A DNA stretch of 64,000 nt. Source: Prinsepia uniflora. Lineage: Eukaryota; Streptophyta; Magnoliopsida; Rosales; Rosaceae. The stretch spans positions 40,636,271 to 40,700,270 of the forward strand of contig CM064874.1 of assembly GCA_032719365.1 (NCBI GenBank). Direction: 5' to 3'. How positions within the stretch are numbered: position 1 is the stretch's first letter; every line of letters begins with the position of its first letter. Both the position numbers and the translations under genes were made by a program. Under the pieces are notes generated by a model. That model had not been told where the DNA came from, did not search any database, and saw nothing but the letters and a program-made list of their open reading frames with translations. Shown here one piece after another: positions 21,467 through 33,931 of this stretch.

Positions 21467-23198
21467 TGACAAGACTCGTCCCGATCCCCTAGGACCATCC
21501 GGGGACGTGCCCTGCTCCCGTCTGACACACAACCTTAGAATACCAAATTTACCCTTAAAAGATTCAAATGCATAAATATCCATAAATAAGTCATACAAAT
21601 AGTCCAAAATCAAATAGTGTTAGATAAGGTATAATTTTAACTACTAATAGTGTGCACGACTTTAAGGACTTCCCACGTGCCAACCTACCCAAAAGTGGGG
21701 TTCAAGTGCGCAACGACAATCTATGCCTCAGCCTCAGGATCCTCGTCCACCTCAATAGTACGGCCTGGAGGGGTTAGTAAAACAATAAGGGTGAGAGGGC
21801 CAGACACATAAAACCCTATTTTGACCAACCTAACGGTCTCCGATCAACATGAAAGCACCGTCATTGGATCCGTATCGTCAAAACCTAAAAGATGGTGGTG
21901 GTCCCACCTTAAGTACTATTCACACATGCCCACACGCGTCTGGTTAACCCTCTTGTCAATGCTACTGTAGTGATAATGACATCATCAAGACGTCACTACT
22001 AACGTCATGTTGACGTAATCACTGACAGGTGTCAGATAACACGTGTCACTCCTTAGTTAGTCGCTGGTCTAACATGTCTTACATGATGACATCATCATGG
22101 CGTCATCATGGTGACGTCATCATCCCTAACATTCAGTCGGGTCCGTCCGAAGTCCTACAACCGGGTCACCGTGACCCGCGGCCTAACCCTATCAGAACTT
22201 CCATTTCTGGCCACCATTTTCGACGGGATTCGTTCCTATGTGTTCGTCTAAACTCCCTTTACAAGTCTCTGAACTCAAAAACAAGAAGAAAGGGCAATAT
22301 CTATACCTTTAGTTCAAAAACTCGCAGCCCAGTTTCTGGTCGTCTTCCCCGTCGCCTCAGAACATGCCATGCTTCGAAACCAGCCTCCTCAAGCTCACCA
22401 CTGCCCCTAGAACACAACTCAACACAAAGAAATGACCCATAAAAGTCAAAACTAAGGGTTTCAAAAATGAGGAAACAGAGGAGGTTCTCGGGTTTTCCAG
22501 CCTACCTTCGTCGTGTCACCTTCATGGGTCCTCCCGTCAGCTACTCAAGCATCCAGACCTCCTAATGGTTTTATCCTGGTGTTTGTTCGAAGTGTGGTTG
22601 CATGGGTTGATCGGTTTGAGTTTCGGTTACGGTTTGTTCTTCGCGGGTCTGGGTGGTTCACGGGGTCACAACACAGAGAATAAGATGATGGTGATTAACA
22701 AGGGATGAAGATGATGCCCGATGAGGGAGATGATGTTGATCTGGTGATGGAGATGAAGCAAAGTAGATGAAGAAGATGGACGATGAGGTTTGTACGAAGT
22801 GAGGGATGGGTTTGTTCTTCACGGGGAAAATGAATGGGAGAAGGAGATGGATGTGTTTTGATGATATTGATCAGATGAAGGAAGATGAAGGGGGAGGATG
22901 GATAGATGAGAGGGAGATGGACGACTGGGGAGAGATGAGGGGAATAAAATATAAAGAAATCCACCAATAAGGGCAAGATCCATAATTTCGGAAAAAAGTA
23001 ACCGTGACCATAAATTTTTCGTCGAACGTCCGATTTCGACGTGCCGCCTGTCTACGGACTCGTGACGTCTCGATCTACGTCACGGTCATTGGTCAGAGTC
23101 TTAAATATTTCTTAGGTCAAAATTCAACTTTTTCCCCCTCATGGGCAAAATGGTCATTTTGCAATAAAATAATATTTATGAAAGTTCGGGTCGTTACA
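21467..23198 (-). mobile_element. 5' LTR of element B (1732 bp)
   Basis: It starts at 23198 (TGTAACGACCCGAAC on the minus strand) and ends TTGTCA before the PBS. Compared with the 3' LTR it has lost about 120 bp including the palindrome, between two CCGTG words. It keeps a GC-rich TGACGTCA-bearing centre (21820-22490) that the 3' LTR lacks, and lacks the AT-rich centre the 3' LTR keeps. Donor CGAAG|GTAGG at 22505 and acceptor CCCCTCCAG at 21765 remain in both copies, so the differences fall inside the predicted intron. Confidence 0.88.
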
Positions 23199-23203
23199 TC
23201 TAA

Positions 23204-24359
23204 GGGTCACAAACCATTCCAAATAACTTCTATTTCAATCCCATATTTTTGTTGGGATTTTTAAATGGATTTAACACGAACCCTAGATCTTTGAACACCC
23301 AAAATTACCCCGAAATGGTATGTGATTAACTCGAAAAATGTGCCAATAGATTCGTAACATCGAAATGATGAAAACACATGTTGGTCGTTCCCCAAAAATC
23401 CCCTGAACACGCTACCCAAAGTGGCTGCGCGTGGGAGCCACGCGCTGCTACGGTGAAATCGCAGAAATCACTATTCATCATATCTCTTACCCGCATTCCT
23501 GGTTTTTGGGTTGCCCGACCCGGCGACCCAAACCGTCATTTCTCCCTTATTTCTCATTCTTTTTCACACCTATTTCGACCAACAAGTTCTAATCTAACTT
23601 AAGAAAACATGAAACCTCACCCTAAATCTGCTCAACTAGTCGCAAGATTCATTGCCAAGCTATGGCCACGGCTTCTGGGTGGTTTTGACGTCCAAAGCTT
23701 CAAACCAAGGCTTCACCAGATTCATAGGAACTCAAAGAAATGGTTCATGTCCTTGTTTTTCACAGATCCTGGACAAAACTTGGGTTGGAAACCCCAAACC
23801 TGAAAAATTTCTTCTCCTGACGGGTTCACGGTTTCTGATCTCACCCACTATGCCTCTTCTTTTCTCTGCCTGACCACTTCTTTCAACTTCTCCCTCTTTC
23901 TCTAGTTCCTCCTTTGTCACCCTTCTCGACCGATTTACAAACACAACTTATACACACACACCTCATGGCAAAATAACAACACACGCACATCCACTAAGTC
24001 GGTGCACCAAGATATAAGGGATAAGGAACACCAGAAAATCTCCTCAATACAATTTACCAAAATACCCTTATTACTAAAATACCAAAATTACTAAAACACC
24101 CCTACGTAATCTAGACCCGAATTCAAACCGTTCGAACTCCGTTTCCAGCATGCCGCATGCCGACGTACTCGGGAGACCGAGACCTTCCTAATGGCATGTT
24201 CGGGATTGCTAAAAAACGTCCTGATCCAAAAGTCAACATTTTGACCTTAGTAAGTCAAAGTCAACCCTTTGACTTTGACCAAAAAGTCAACTAGGAAAAA
24301 TTGATAAATTCCATCCGACTTTTTCGATTTTACCCTCGATGAATGGCCGTGTTGTTACA
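23204..24359 (-). mobile_element. LTR M, 5' portion (right of element B)
   Basis: Continuation of M after the B insertion: family GC-rich hairpin (GCTGCGCGTGGGAGCCACGCGC near 23422-23443), leader, U3 modules with GTTGACTTT-type boxes, and the LTR start (TTGTTACA at 24352-24359). It directly abuts the next minus-strand LTR (N). Confidence 0.7.
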
Positions 24360-25162
24360 CACTAACCATCCCAATTAACTCACACCATAATCGTATAATT
24401 TTTTGTTATTTTTAAACGAATTAAAATAACGTCTAAACCTCCAGACATTGAAACTGTCCCGAGACAATGTCTCATTGCATCGAAATTTATACCATTAGAT
24501 TCGTAACATAGAATACTCAAACTTTCATGTTGGTCGAATTTTCAGATGGGATGGCAAGCACCCTCATGCGCCGATCAAAGGCACTATGTGTGGTGGCCAC
24601 CCGACACTGTTCATCATCTTCATGGTCGCGATAAACCTGGTTTCCTTCAAACTAGGTTACCCGACTTGGCGAGTCTAACCCAACTCTAAAACAATATAAT
24701 CACATCCATTTTCATGTTTGATCCTTCTAAATTCATCTTATAGCGTCCATAAGAAGATCCATGATCTTAAAATCATGAAACTTATCAGTAACATCCATGT
24801 TCGTATCCTTGCTCATCGGCCATGGATTCCAAGTCAGTTCCTCCTAATTCCTGCGTCCCAAAACCCTTCCTTCTTGCCCCAAAATGATCGTATGACCTCC
24901 AGAGGCACACACAACATGTTAAATCCCAAGTTATGGGTTCGAAAACTGGAAACCCAATGTGGTAACTTCAAGGGTTCAAGTTCCCCCTTCACTGTTTCTT
25001 CATCTTTTCCATAGTTTAGATATAGACTCCCCTCCTTTCTTCTTCCCATTTTCTTTCTCTTTTTCCTTCCTTTTCTTCCCCTGACTCTCTTCCTCGCTTT
25101 CTGTGTTTTTCTCTCTAAGTTCATAGTCCTTCATGGCTTCGGCCATGTTCCCATGAAGTCAT

Positions 25163-25200
<38 letters not shown>

Positions 25201-25550
25201 GTAAGTAGAGGGTTAGGTCGATGGAAGAAGGAAATATCAGGCTTTTCTAGATCCTTGACACTTGTCAACAACCCATAAGATCACATTGTAAAATGACCAA
25301 TTTACCCCTAAGGCTAAAATTACTAAAAGACCCTTTGACCATGCTAAACCCGTAATAACCTTATTCGACCTTCGATTCCTACGTATCGCCTATCTATACA
25401 CTCATGAAGCCAAGTCCTACATAATGGTCATCGCAGAATGTCCAATAGATACTCGGGTAAAAAAGTCAACATTTGACGAGTCTAAGGCCAAATCGTCATT
25501 TTCATAGAATTTTCTGAATTTTATTTTACTCAAAGTTCTGGGTTGTTACA
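24360..25550 (-). mobile_element. LTR N (minus strand), 5' ~1.2 kb
   Basis: The right edge GGGTTGTTACA gives the LTR start. It follows LTR F in wording (compare 31124-32240), including a TG/CA microsatellite at about the same distance from the start and the GATTCGTAAC...TTGGTCG region. The 3' two thirds are not found next to it; M may have inserted here. N interrupts the left LTR of element T at 25550/25551. Confidence 0.65.
25165..25196. repeat. (CA)n microsatellite in LTR N
   Basis: About sixteen CA repeats. LTR F has the (TG)n equivalent at 31370-31390 and 31440-31450; C and L carry CA-rich tracts somewhat further in. Confidence 0.95.
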
Positions 25551-25620
25551 AGTCATCTTGGGCCTTTAATTTCCGTGAGCTGCGTCTTGGGCCCAGGGGG
25601 AATTCTTTCAGGTGTAAACA
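25551..25620 (-). mobile_element. Remnant of the 3' LTR of element T
   Basis: On the minus strand it starts TGTTTACACCTGAAAG right after a purine-rich GGAGGCAA. The text CTTTAATTTCCGTGA(G/A)CTGCGTC(T/A)TGGGC is shared with 58920-58950. LTR N cuts it off at 25550. Confidence 0.6.
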
Positions 25621-25805
25621 TTGCCTCCTGAATTTGAAATACTTTTGTTGTGAAATATTTTTAATTCCCTTGCCCCTTTTAAGCCAACACGGGTTCTTTG
25701 GCGGTTTACATCATTTGAAATTCTCTTCTTCGAAGACGTTATTGCCATTTGTTTTCTTATTTCCTGAAAATCCCCTTTTTCTTTCTCAGAAATTTATCGA
25801 GATAG

Positions 25806-27120
25806 ATGGCTCGCAAGAAAGTCCAGAAAGAGAAACCTTCAGTCGACTCCTCCTCTACTGATGTAGGTGTTGTACCTTCCCTGCAGATGCCTTGGATTTC
25901 TGAGGAAAACTTCAAGACATGTCGCTTGCTTGCCCGCGAGGTTCTTCAAGTGTGTGAGATGGTGAATTATATTGCTCGTGGACCCATTATTCTTGCGATT
26001 TCCAACCACCACTATATTCTAGGGTTGTGTTAGTATGGTTATGTACCAAAAGAGGATCATTCACTCTACGTGCTCTGTGGGGGTTCCCATCTCCTCCCAT
26101 CTACCAATGACCTCCCTTCCATTGGAGCAATGTCTATTTGGGATGGGCTCATTTGTTTCCCTCTACTAGGAAGTTGAAAATCTTCAGTTGCTTCTTGAAG
26201 TGGGTTTTGAGGATGGAGGTGTTGTATCACAGCGAGCTCTGGCTTAATGGAGTACTTCACCTGGTGAGTTTTTCCATCTTGCCTACTTCTCTTGATGTAA
26301 ATTTTCTTAGCATCGCGATATTTTTTTGGAATGATAGCACCAACACATTTGATTTTGGCGTTGGCCCTATGACTCCCACACTTTTCGACCTGGCTGTTCT
26401 TTTTTGTTTGAACCCGTCGGGTTAGATTGCTGATTTTACTGGTTTGTTTACTGACTCATATTCTTTGAATGTGATGAATCTTGAGATAACCAAAGCCATC
26501 CCCCATAAATTCAATACCTTTTTCTTCCTTGGCTTGACACATTTTGTCCCTTTGATTCAGAGGTGAACCTTAGGCCTAAATCTGACTTTCGGGGTTTGGG
26601 GATAATTGGCAGTTATCTGGGTTCTAGTCGCGAAAAGGTCCAGTTCTTCCATTTTTGGTTGGAATAGTTTGTCTTCCTAAATTCCTCTAAAGGCATTAAA
26701 CTGGAGTGGGTTCTTCTAGGTAAGGCCTTGGCTTCCTGCAAGAGTGTATTTTTGGGCCCCATCATCCTCACTTAAATGTACAATCTTTTACATACCATTA
26801 TCTACTACCCAAGGTCGAGGCAACCCTTGAATGGGCCGTTATGGATGATTCAGGTGTGGTGGAATTGGTCATTCCCCCATCTTCATCGCAAAGTTCCCAA
26901 ATGTTTCGAAAGAATCATCTTAGGCCACCAACTCATGGGGACAGTCTTTAGTGCCCTATTCTACTCAGGGCTGGGTGATGTTTTTCTATGGGTTGAGGTC
27001 TCATTCCATGGAGCACTAGGGAGCCAGCGTGACCGCTATTACCCAATTTTTGATAAATATGGCTATTTGGACATTAGCAATCGCAGCCGTAAAACTCTAG
27101 TTTTCAGGGTCTTCTAAAGC
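25806..27120 (+). pseudogene. Plant mobile domain (PMD) ORF of element T, decayed
   Basis: It starts MARKKVQKEKPSV with a 5' leader from the T LTR. The signature DFGVGPMTPTLFDLAVLFCLNPSG (around 26355-26425) matches the (I/M)TPTLxDLAxLxGLxPxG core of the aminotransferase-like plant mobile domain. Later text (VPKCFERIILGHQLMGTVFSALFYSGL, VSFHGALGSQRDRYYPIF) continues the domain. Stops and frame changes occur at about 26030, 26425 and 26560-26780. PMD proteins occur in plant genes and as extra ORFs of Tat-type retrotransposons; biochemical role unknown. It is antisense to T gag and protease. Confidence 0.6.
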
Positions 27121-27826
27121 TCCGTGTTGTCGAGGGGCCTGTCAAATGGTGGAAATCGTTACCCCAAGATGCATGCTTGTTTTCAAGTTTACCAATCCAA
27201 CTTCTATGCGCTCCAATTCAGATTCCGATAAGTCATGCCTGTTCCTCGTGTTAGGGGGATGAATGTGGGAACATCCTTCAGGCTTGAAAAGTTTACTGAT
27301 GATAAGACGTTAATCATTTGTCAGCTCTTTTTTTACGAATACATCCAGTATCTCTCTGGTATTCAAGTTGTCCACGATTTTACTCAAGCCTTCCTATCGT
27401 GGTAGGCATCGTATTTTGGTATGACCTTTGGGGTGGTACTAGAAGAACTTACGACGTAGCAGTTCTAGTCTTTTGACACTTCCATTGAGACTCTTCTCAA
27501 TCTAGCCATGGCTCTCATCCAAACTTTTCAAGAATGGAATGCCACTCCCCTTGTTGGTAAGTTTCTTCCTCTTCAATGTCGAAAATAGTATGTTCCTTAC
27601 ATGTCCTTAAGTGTTCTTTGAATTTTTCAGTTGGTGTTGATGATATCGATCTGATAGTGGAAGGAGTCGACAATCCACTAAGCCTTATTAGCCCTTCGAG
27701 TGAAGATCTGGTCATTGAAAAGCCTGTGGGTCACATGAAAGTGACGATGACACCTACTCTCCAGGTTCCCCTGGTAACCTTTTCTTTATCAATATTTACA
27801 TTCATTGATGTGACTCTTGCATTCTT

Positions 27827-28980
27827 TTGTCTAATTCTATGTCTTCTATAGGTGTTTTGAGCCCTTTTCATGAGTTCTCTCTTAAAGGCAAAGAAGTAGG
27901 CTTCCCGTCCTTACCAACAAAAACCACACCAGCTCCTACTCCTGCAGCTCCCGCTGGTCCTGCTATCACATGGCGGAAGTCTTCGAAGCACCAGAGTCAT
28001 GCTCTACCCTCTCCAACTCCTCTCCTCCACCTTCGCTCTTCCAAGGTTAGGGGTCAAGAAGACATCCCTTATGCTAGTACAACTACTGTCCCTGAGCCAG
28101 ATCCTATGGTTGTTTCCTTCCCAGCATTTGAACCCTCGTCCTCAGCAGCTCCAGCATCTACAGTTTCAATTAGTTCCCAGAAACTCATGGCGATGGAGGT
28201 GGATCCCGAGGAAGTAACTGGTACATCTACTCCCTTTTTCGAACTGTCCATAATTGTTTACATGGGGCCATTTATGGCTCAGTTTGAACTGATTGCTCAT
28301 GCAATGGTTAGCCTAGATCCATCTTCTGTAGTAGTTGAGGTTGGAAGGGATGTTAATACCATCTTGTTGGTGGAAAAGCCGTTAGAATCCCAGGGCGATA
28401 TTGGTCGAGATCCCTCAACCGATCCTTAAGATCAAGAACAATCGTCCCCCTTGGAAATAGGTCTCGAGGGAGCAATTTGTTCACCTGTTAGGGGGGTGTC
28501 AGAAATAACTCATGATCTGGATGAGATGTGTGGCTGTCCGCACACTCCTCCTGTGGATACCCTAGAGCATGGCTTAGGTGGTGTTGATCATGGGACTTTG
28601 CCCGATGTTGAACAGGTATTTCCTTTGCTTCACTCAATCTTTATTTTCTTTCTGATTCTAAACCTTCCTTATTTCAGGTTCAGGATCTTCCAGTGGTTCG
28701 AATCCTGGAATAGGAAGTCGCATCACTCCTCTCTCACTACTCCTTTTCGTTCTCATCATGAGGTAATCTATAACTTTCTGGATGTCCTTGCTGGTGCATG
28801 CGATGTTCAGGATCTAAGGGAGGTTAAGAACGTGCTGAACGTTGTTTGGAATATCTCTTCGTTCTCTAAGCCCACATGCGCGCATGTCTTTGGCCTTCTA
28901 GATAGTTATCAAAATGCACTGCTTGAGCATATACATCTCCATAGTATAAAAGGCCCCACTGAAGTTGAGCTGCAGTAATT
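27827..28980 (+). pseudogene. Pro/Ala/Ser-rich linker of the antisense ORF
   Basis: A 200-codon open frame (27827-28429) with TPAPTPAAPAGPAITWRKS-like low-complexity text, a TAA at 28427-28429, then further coding-like text to about 28978 (HHEVIYNFLDVLAGACDVQDLREVKNVLNVVW). A pyrimidine-rich tract ending CAG at about 28676-28678 and earlier TTTGTCTAATTCTATG...TATAG at about 27850 look like acceptors, so introns are possible. No catalytic motif is visible. It lies between the PMD and the coiled-coil part, as in extra ORFs with a mobile domain and a disordered middle. Confidence 0.45.
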
Positions 28981-31123
28981 AGGAGAAAACTTTTCTCGAT
29001 GCAGCAAAAAGAGTGCCCAAATCAGTCACCAGTTAATAGAGACGGTTCGAGAAGTGGAGAAGATGCAATTTACCCTCACCGTTATAGAAGCAAGGTGTTC
29101 AAGACTTAGCGGGACCTTGAGCGATCAAAGGATGGATTGCAAGTCAAGGAACAAATTTTTCAAGAAAATGAGAGGGAGGCGCGGGCCACGTCTAAACAGG
29201 GCAGTAATGTGTCTACCAATCTACATTATTTTTAGGATTGGGCTTCAATACAAGTTGGGCTTTCTTCTAGAACAATAGGTCGGTTGTTAACTTTCAATTT
29301 TTGTTATTGTCTAACGATTTCATTGATCTTCGCATGTGTCCTTTCATTTCAAATGCTTTGAGTTTTACGCCTTTAATTATGACGTCACACGATCACACGT
29401 CAACCCTTCAATCCTTCATTTTTCTTACATCCTCTTCAAGATTATCTAACAACTATAAAACCCCATTTCTGCAATGGCATCTCATTCAAAGAACTCAAGC
29501 CGATTTGTGAACTCGAATGCCATTTGGGTGAGGCTTCAAAGGAATTTGGACTACCTTAACGCTGAGAACGACATCCTCGAGCAGGACTTGAGAGAGGAAA
29601 AGGCTACTCGGAGGGAAGCTCAAGCGATGGCGGAGCACGAGGCTAAAGTACGGGAGGCGAGCCTCCAGGACCTCTGAGCGAGAAAAAGTGGGGCGGAGAT
29701 GGAGCTCAAGGCCATTGAGAACAGAGATAAGAACCGGTCCATCCAACGAGGGGAGAACATTCTATTCACCTTTGAGCGGGCAATGTTGGGAGTCTCATTC
29801 GTAGTGAGGATTCCCTCAGACCATTGATCATCCAATGTTTACTTTTCACCAACGTTTTTTTTTTGTAAAAGTACTATTATAATGAGGTGGGATTTCCAAA
29901 AATACCCTCCATAATAATTCTAAATTTGTCTGAATGTGATAATCACAGCCATAACGACACCAGATAAATATAAGTCTAACCCTGTGTGTATTGAACTATC
30001 ACTCTGTGTCATTTTCAATCTGTCATGTCTTCTAGTAGGCAAAATACGTCTGGGGTCCCCATTGCTTATTATACATGTGTTGAGTAATCCCTTCGAGGTG
30101 AATCTGAGAACAGCAGAACATTACCCGGGATCTGGAACTTTAACTCCCTCAGCTTGCTGTTGCGATTAATGCTCACACGCATCAAACCCACCGTCAAAAA
30201 GCATCCTTGAATGCTCGTGTTATATCCCTTGAAGATACCTTGACAGCGAACCAAAATAGTATATCCCTTCTCAAACAGAAATTAGCAGAACTTCGTGAAG
30301 AAGAGGGAGACTTGTTGAGTACCATGGCTTTCCGGAATGAGCAACGTTGTCATGTTCGCCGTACGTCATACATAGATGGTTTCATTCAAGGCTTCGCTGA
30401 TAGTAAAGCTGGGAAAACCCACCCTTGTATTGCACCCTTGTATTTCTGATATGTAATTTCTTCTTTTAATGAAATGAAACGAAACCTTTATGACAAGTTT
30501 GCTGGTTTAGATCCAATTTTCGGTTTGTGTTTCTGTTTTGCTAATTTTGATGTCGTGTCTTTCAAATTAGTGTCCTTGATTTTGCATGTAGCCTTGGGTT
30601 AACATGTGTCTAGTTTACTTAGTCCTCAACTCCTTTTTAAGTTGTGTTTTGCCAGAGTTCTCTCCCGTCAAAGTTCACACCCCATGCCTTGTAGGCACCC
30701 TTGACCTATCCGTCAAACTCCCATGGGTTCAATAGAGGATCAAATCATCAAATTACATCGGATGGTTGAAGATGATGCTGAAAATATTTGCTTCTTGCAA
30801 AACCAAGTTTTCTCTGGTCATAAAGGCAAACTGAAGATTATGTTCGAGAATTCTTATTCCTTAGCATCAGCTAATCAATAGGTCTGGCAGCTGGAATTGA
30901 AGAGCGACATGGAAAATCTATCCCTCTAGTGATTGGAAGACGACCTTGCTGCTTTGATAGTTAGGATTGCAAAGCTTAAGAATAAGCTTGAAGATCGAGA
31001 TCGAACCAGGAAGACCCTCCTGGAGTAATCTTATTGAAATGGTTATGATGATGGATATATATCTCAAGCGGTTGGTCGATCCCTTTCCCCTAGCTGGGCC
31101 AGAAGAGATCTGTCTTCTCCTTG
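28981..31123 (+). pseudogene. Coiled-coil C-terminal part of the antisense ORF
   Basis: Several exon-sized open pieces with heptad-like Leu/Glu/Lys/Arg patterns: 29474-29677 (LQRNLDYLNAENDILEQDL then REEKATRREAQAMAEHEA), 30207-30449 (ISLEDTLTANQNSISLLKQK, ending DGFIQGFADSKAG) and 30721-31118 (DQIIKLHRMVEDDAENICFL, ending YDDGYISQAVG). The last two have similar layouts (coil then a Gly/Tyr/Asp tail) and may be a duplicated exon. Stops break every piece. Solo LTR F inserted at its right end. Confidence 0.45.
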
Positions 31124-33752
31124 TGTAACGACCTGAATCTTGAGTAAAAAGAAAATTGAAAGAGAGAAAGGGAAAAAGACAATTTTTTCCCTAAAGGTAA
31201 AAATGTTGACTTTTTGAGTGGGACACCTTTTAGGAATTTCGAGAAGACCCTTTGAATGTTTTGGGATCCTGAGTCTATAGGGGCATTTTGGTACTTTCAC
31301 ATTAAAAAATAAGTATGATGATGAAACAGGTCCTTATCTTTTCCTTCCTCTCATTTTGTGCAGTTTTGGTGTGTGTGTGTGTGTGTCATCACCTTACTGT
31401 GGCGGTGTTGTGCGTGTGTGTCATCGCCTTACTGTGGCGGTGTTGTGTGTGTGGTGTATGTAATGTATATGTGTATATATATATATTTTTTGTTAGTTAG
31501 TCGAGTATGGTGTAACCGTGAGGAATTGAAAAAGAAAAACCATAGTATAGGAGTGAAACAGAAAGGGAAGAGACTGAAAAAGAAAGGAAATCAACAACAT
31601 AACCCTTGAGTGACAACCCACAAATTTTCATAAACGTTGAATTTTTCGAGTTTAATAAATTAGACCTGGATTGTTCAAACTGATGTTGCAAACTTCTTTT
31701 TGGGACTTAGACGAGTCAAACCATGGAAGGATGGAAGGAAACTGCGCATAAGTGACCACATAATGGTGTTCGATGAGGCCGTGAGGATAGTTTGAAATTC
31801 AGGAATTTCAAGGTGAGGAACCCTCAAATTGAACTCAAAAACATGTTCCTTAATTAATTATGACAAGAATATTGGTTTGAATTGTGAAAAAGGATGAAAT
31901 TTGGATGAAAACTAAACCGGGTCACGAAATTAGGTTAGGACTCGAGTTGTAGACCCGGTACAAGGAAGGGGACGATGAATAGTGATCGCGTGTGAGGCCC
32001 ACGCACAACCACTTCTAGTGGCGCGCGAGGACGCATGCCACTGTGTCTCAAAATACGATCAATATACTTTTTGTAGTTTTCGATGTTACGAATCCAACAG
32101 TACTGTTTCCAAGACGATCGGGTATCGTTTCGGGATAGTTTTGGATGTCCAAAGGTTTAGATGTTATTTTAATTCGTTAAAAATCCCAAAAAATTATGGG
32201 ATTGAAGTGTGAATTAATTGGTATGGTTAGTAACCCTTAGACGTGATTTTTTTTACATGAGGTGATGTTCTCAAATTTTACGGGGAAGCATGCAATTCAG
32301 TTTAAATGCGTATATAGTACGTGTGAGCGGACTTTCATTTTATTAAAATATTATGCATGCATAATTACGTGTTTCAAACGTTTTATTATGTCTTTTTGGT
32401 GATTTTTTGTTGATTGAGAATTTATACGATTTTTCGATAATTTTATATTTAATTATTATTTTATTGCACGTTTTACAAGTATTTTTCGTAAATTATGTTT
32501 TCAAATTTCCCTTTCGATTCTTGCTTTGGATTGAATATGACATATGACATGAGATGCTGTGTTGTTGGGTTATTGGTGGTTTTCGTATGATTTCTAGATG
32601 GTTCTACGAAAGTTATTTCGATATCGCATTTTACGAGGTTTCTTTGACTATATGTGTGCTCGGGTTTTGTTTTATTTGTGGATTTGAGTACAGTGTGATC
32701 AAATAATGTTTTCTCAATATTAGCAATGGAAATGTAATGTGAGGCAGTTTTGAGCTCTGGATGATTTCGTGTTAATGCACGTTTTACGAGGTATGGTGTA
32801 AAGCTTGGTTTTGGGCTTAGGCTTGGATTTCTGAAACAAGGTTTTGATTATGAAATTGATATGTGATATAAATATTTGATTCCTCGATATTGGTGCATTG
32901 TGATGTGATTTATGTATGTGTGTGAATAACCTTCTTTGTGGTGCGTGTTGATTGATTAGTTAGTAGTCTCAGACGTCGAGTGGGGCTTTGGTTTTTAAGA
33001 CCAATGTTGTGATGACTCAGATGTTAAGTAGGGCTCCGGTTCCCAAGTGAGTATGTGGTATGCCTACTAGTAGTGCAGTTGATGTGATGACTGTTATTGT
33101 GCATTGAGGCTAGGTTTAGTGGGATTTATTGTGAGTTATTGATGTGATGATTCGTGATGTATGATGTATGTTGTGGTTATGTCTATTGGTTGGTTAGTCT
33201 CAGACATCAGACTCAGACGTCAAGCTGGGCTCCTTTCCTGAGTCGAGTCCCCACTCAAACGTCGAGCGAGACTCCTTTCCTGTGTAGTGTGCCTACCAAT
33301 AGTGCAATGGTTATGATGATTAATATTATGCATTGGTTATGGATGGCTGTGTGTGATTTTGTGTGATGGTTGAGGTGATTATTGATGTTTGTTGCTTTAT
33401 GGATGTTTTACACATTTTTCGAGGCGTGGACTATATTATGGTTATTTGAGATTTAAATGGTTTTATATGCATGTATAGTTTTACACAATGGAGGGTAAAA
33501 TGTTGTGTTTCGAATTATGTTTTTAAAATATTTATTTTTGTCCACTCACACGGTTTTCATGGTTTTTTAACCCTCTAGGATTGTGGCACGAAGTTCAGGG
33601 CTAGATGAGAGGCGGAGGCATGACTAGTAAGAATGTGTAAATATCCCTTGTCTGACAAGTCTGGGGATAATTTTGGTATTCTAAGTAGCTTGTCAAATGG
33701 GAGTAGGGCCCAGACGTGGTTTAGGAGGTATCTCCAGGGATGGGTCCTGTCA
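31124..33752 (+). mobile_element. Solo LTR F (2629 bp) inside element T
   Basis: It starts TGTAACGACCTG and ends GATGGGTCCTGTCA; flanks are CCTTG (31119-31123) and CCTTA (33753-33757), a one-mismatch 5 bp duplication. It has a (TG)n tract and TATATATATA near 31470, donor CAAG|GTGAGG at 31813, a GC-rich segment near 31990-32030, GTGTGAGCGGAC at 32321-32332, clauses with CTCAGACGTCGAG, GTCCACTCACAC at 33540-33551 and acceptor CCCTCTAG ending 33578. Against A, the outer base pair of the bracket stem changes from C-G to G-C on both sides. No PBS follows. Confidence 0.82.
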
Positions 33753-33931
33753 CCTTAGCTCGTGCTTGTCCTTGATCCGTCCTAACTCTGCTTTTCATGT
33801 GTATTTTTCTCTTCCGATTTCCATGTAATCAAAAGCACTTTTGTTTTTATGAAGATGTCTTTTGGAAACGTATCTCTAGGCAAATCATTTTTATAAACAT
33901 AGCTGCCTTAGGTCTTTGCCGTGTGTAGGGT

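Larger units (their letters stand above)
13701..23198 (-). mobile_element. Element B: decayed chromodomain Ty3/gypsy (Tekay/Del-like) retrotransposon
   Basis: A full-length element read leftward: 5' LTR 21467-23198, PBS 21451-21463, gag from 19634, protease, RT, RNase H, integrase and a C-terminal chromodomain-like tail ending near 15228, then 3' LTR 13701-15194. It lies inside LTR M: TCTAA occurs at 13694-13698 and again at 23199-23203, with two extra bases (GA) at the left edge. The end of pol resembles the Tekay/Del lineage of chromoviruses. Multiple in-frame stops and at least four frame changes mean it cannot encode functional proteins. Solo LTR S (19651-21362) sits in its 5' leader. Confidence 0.9.
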
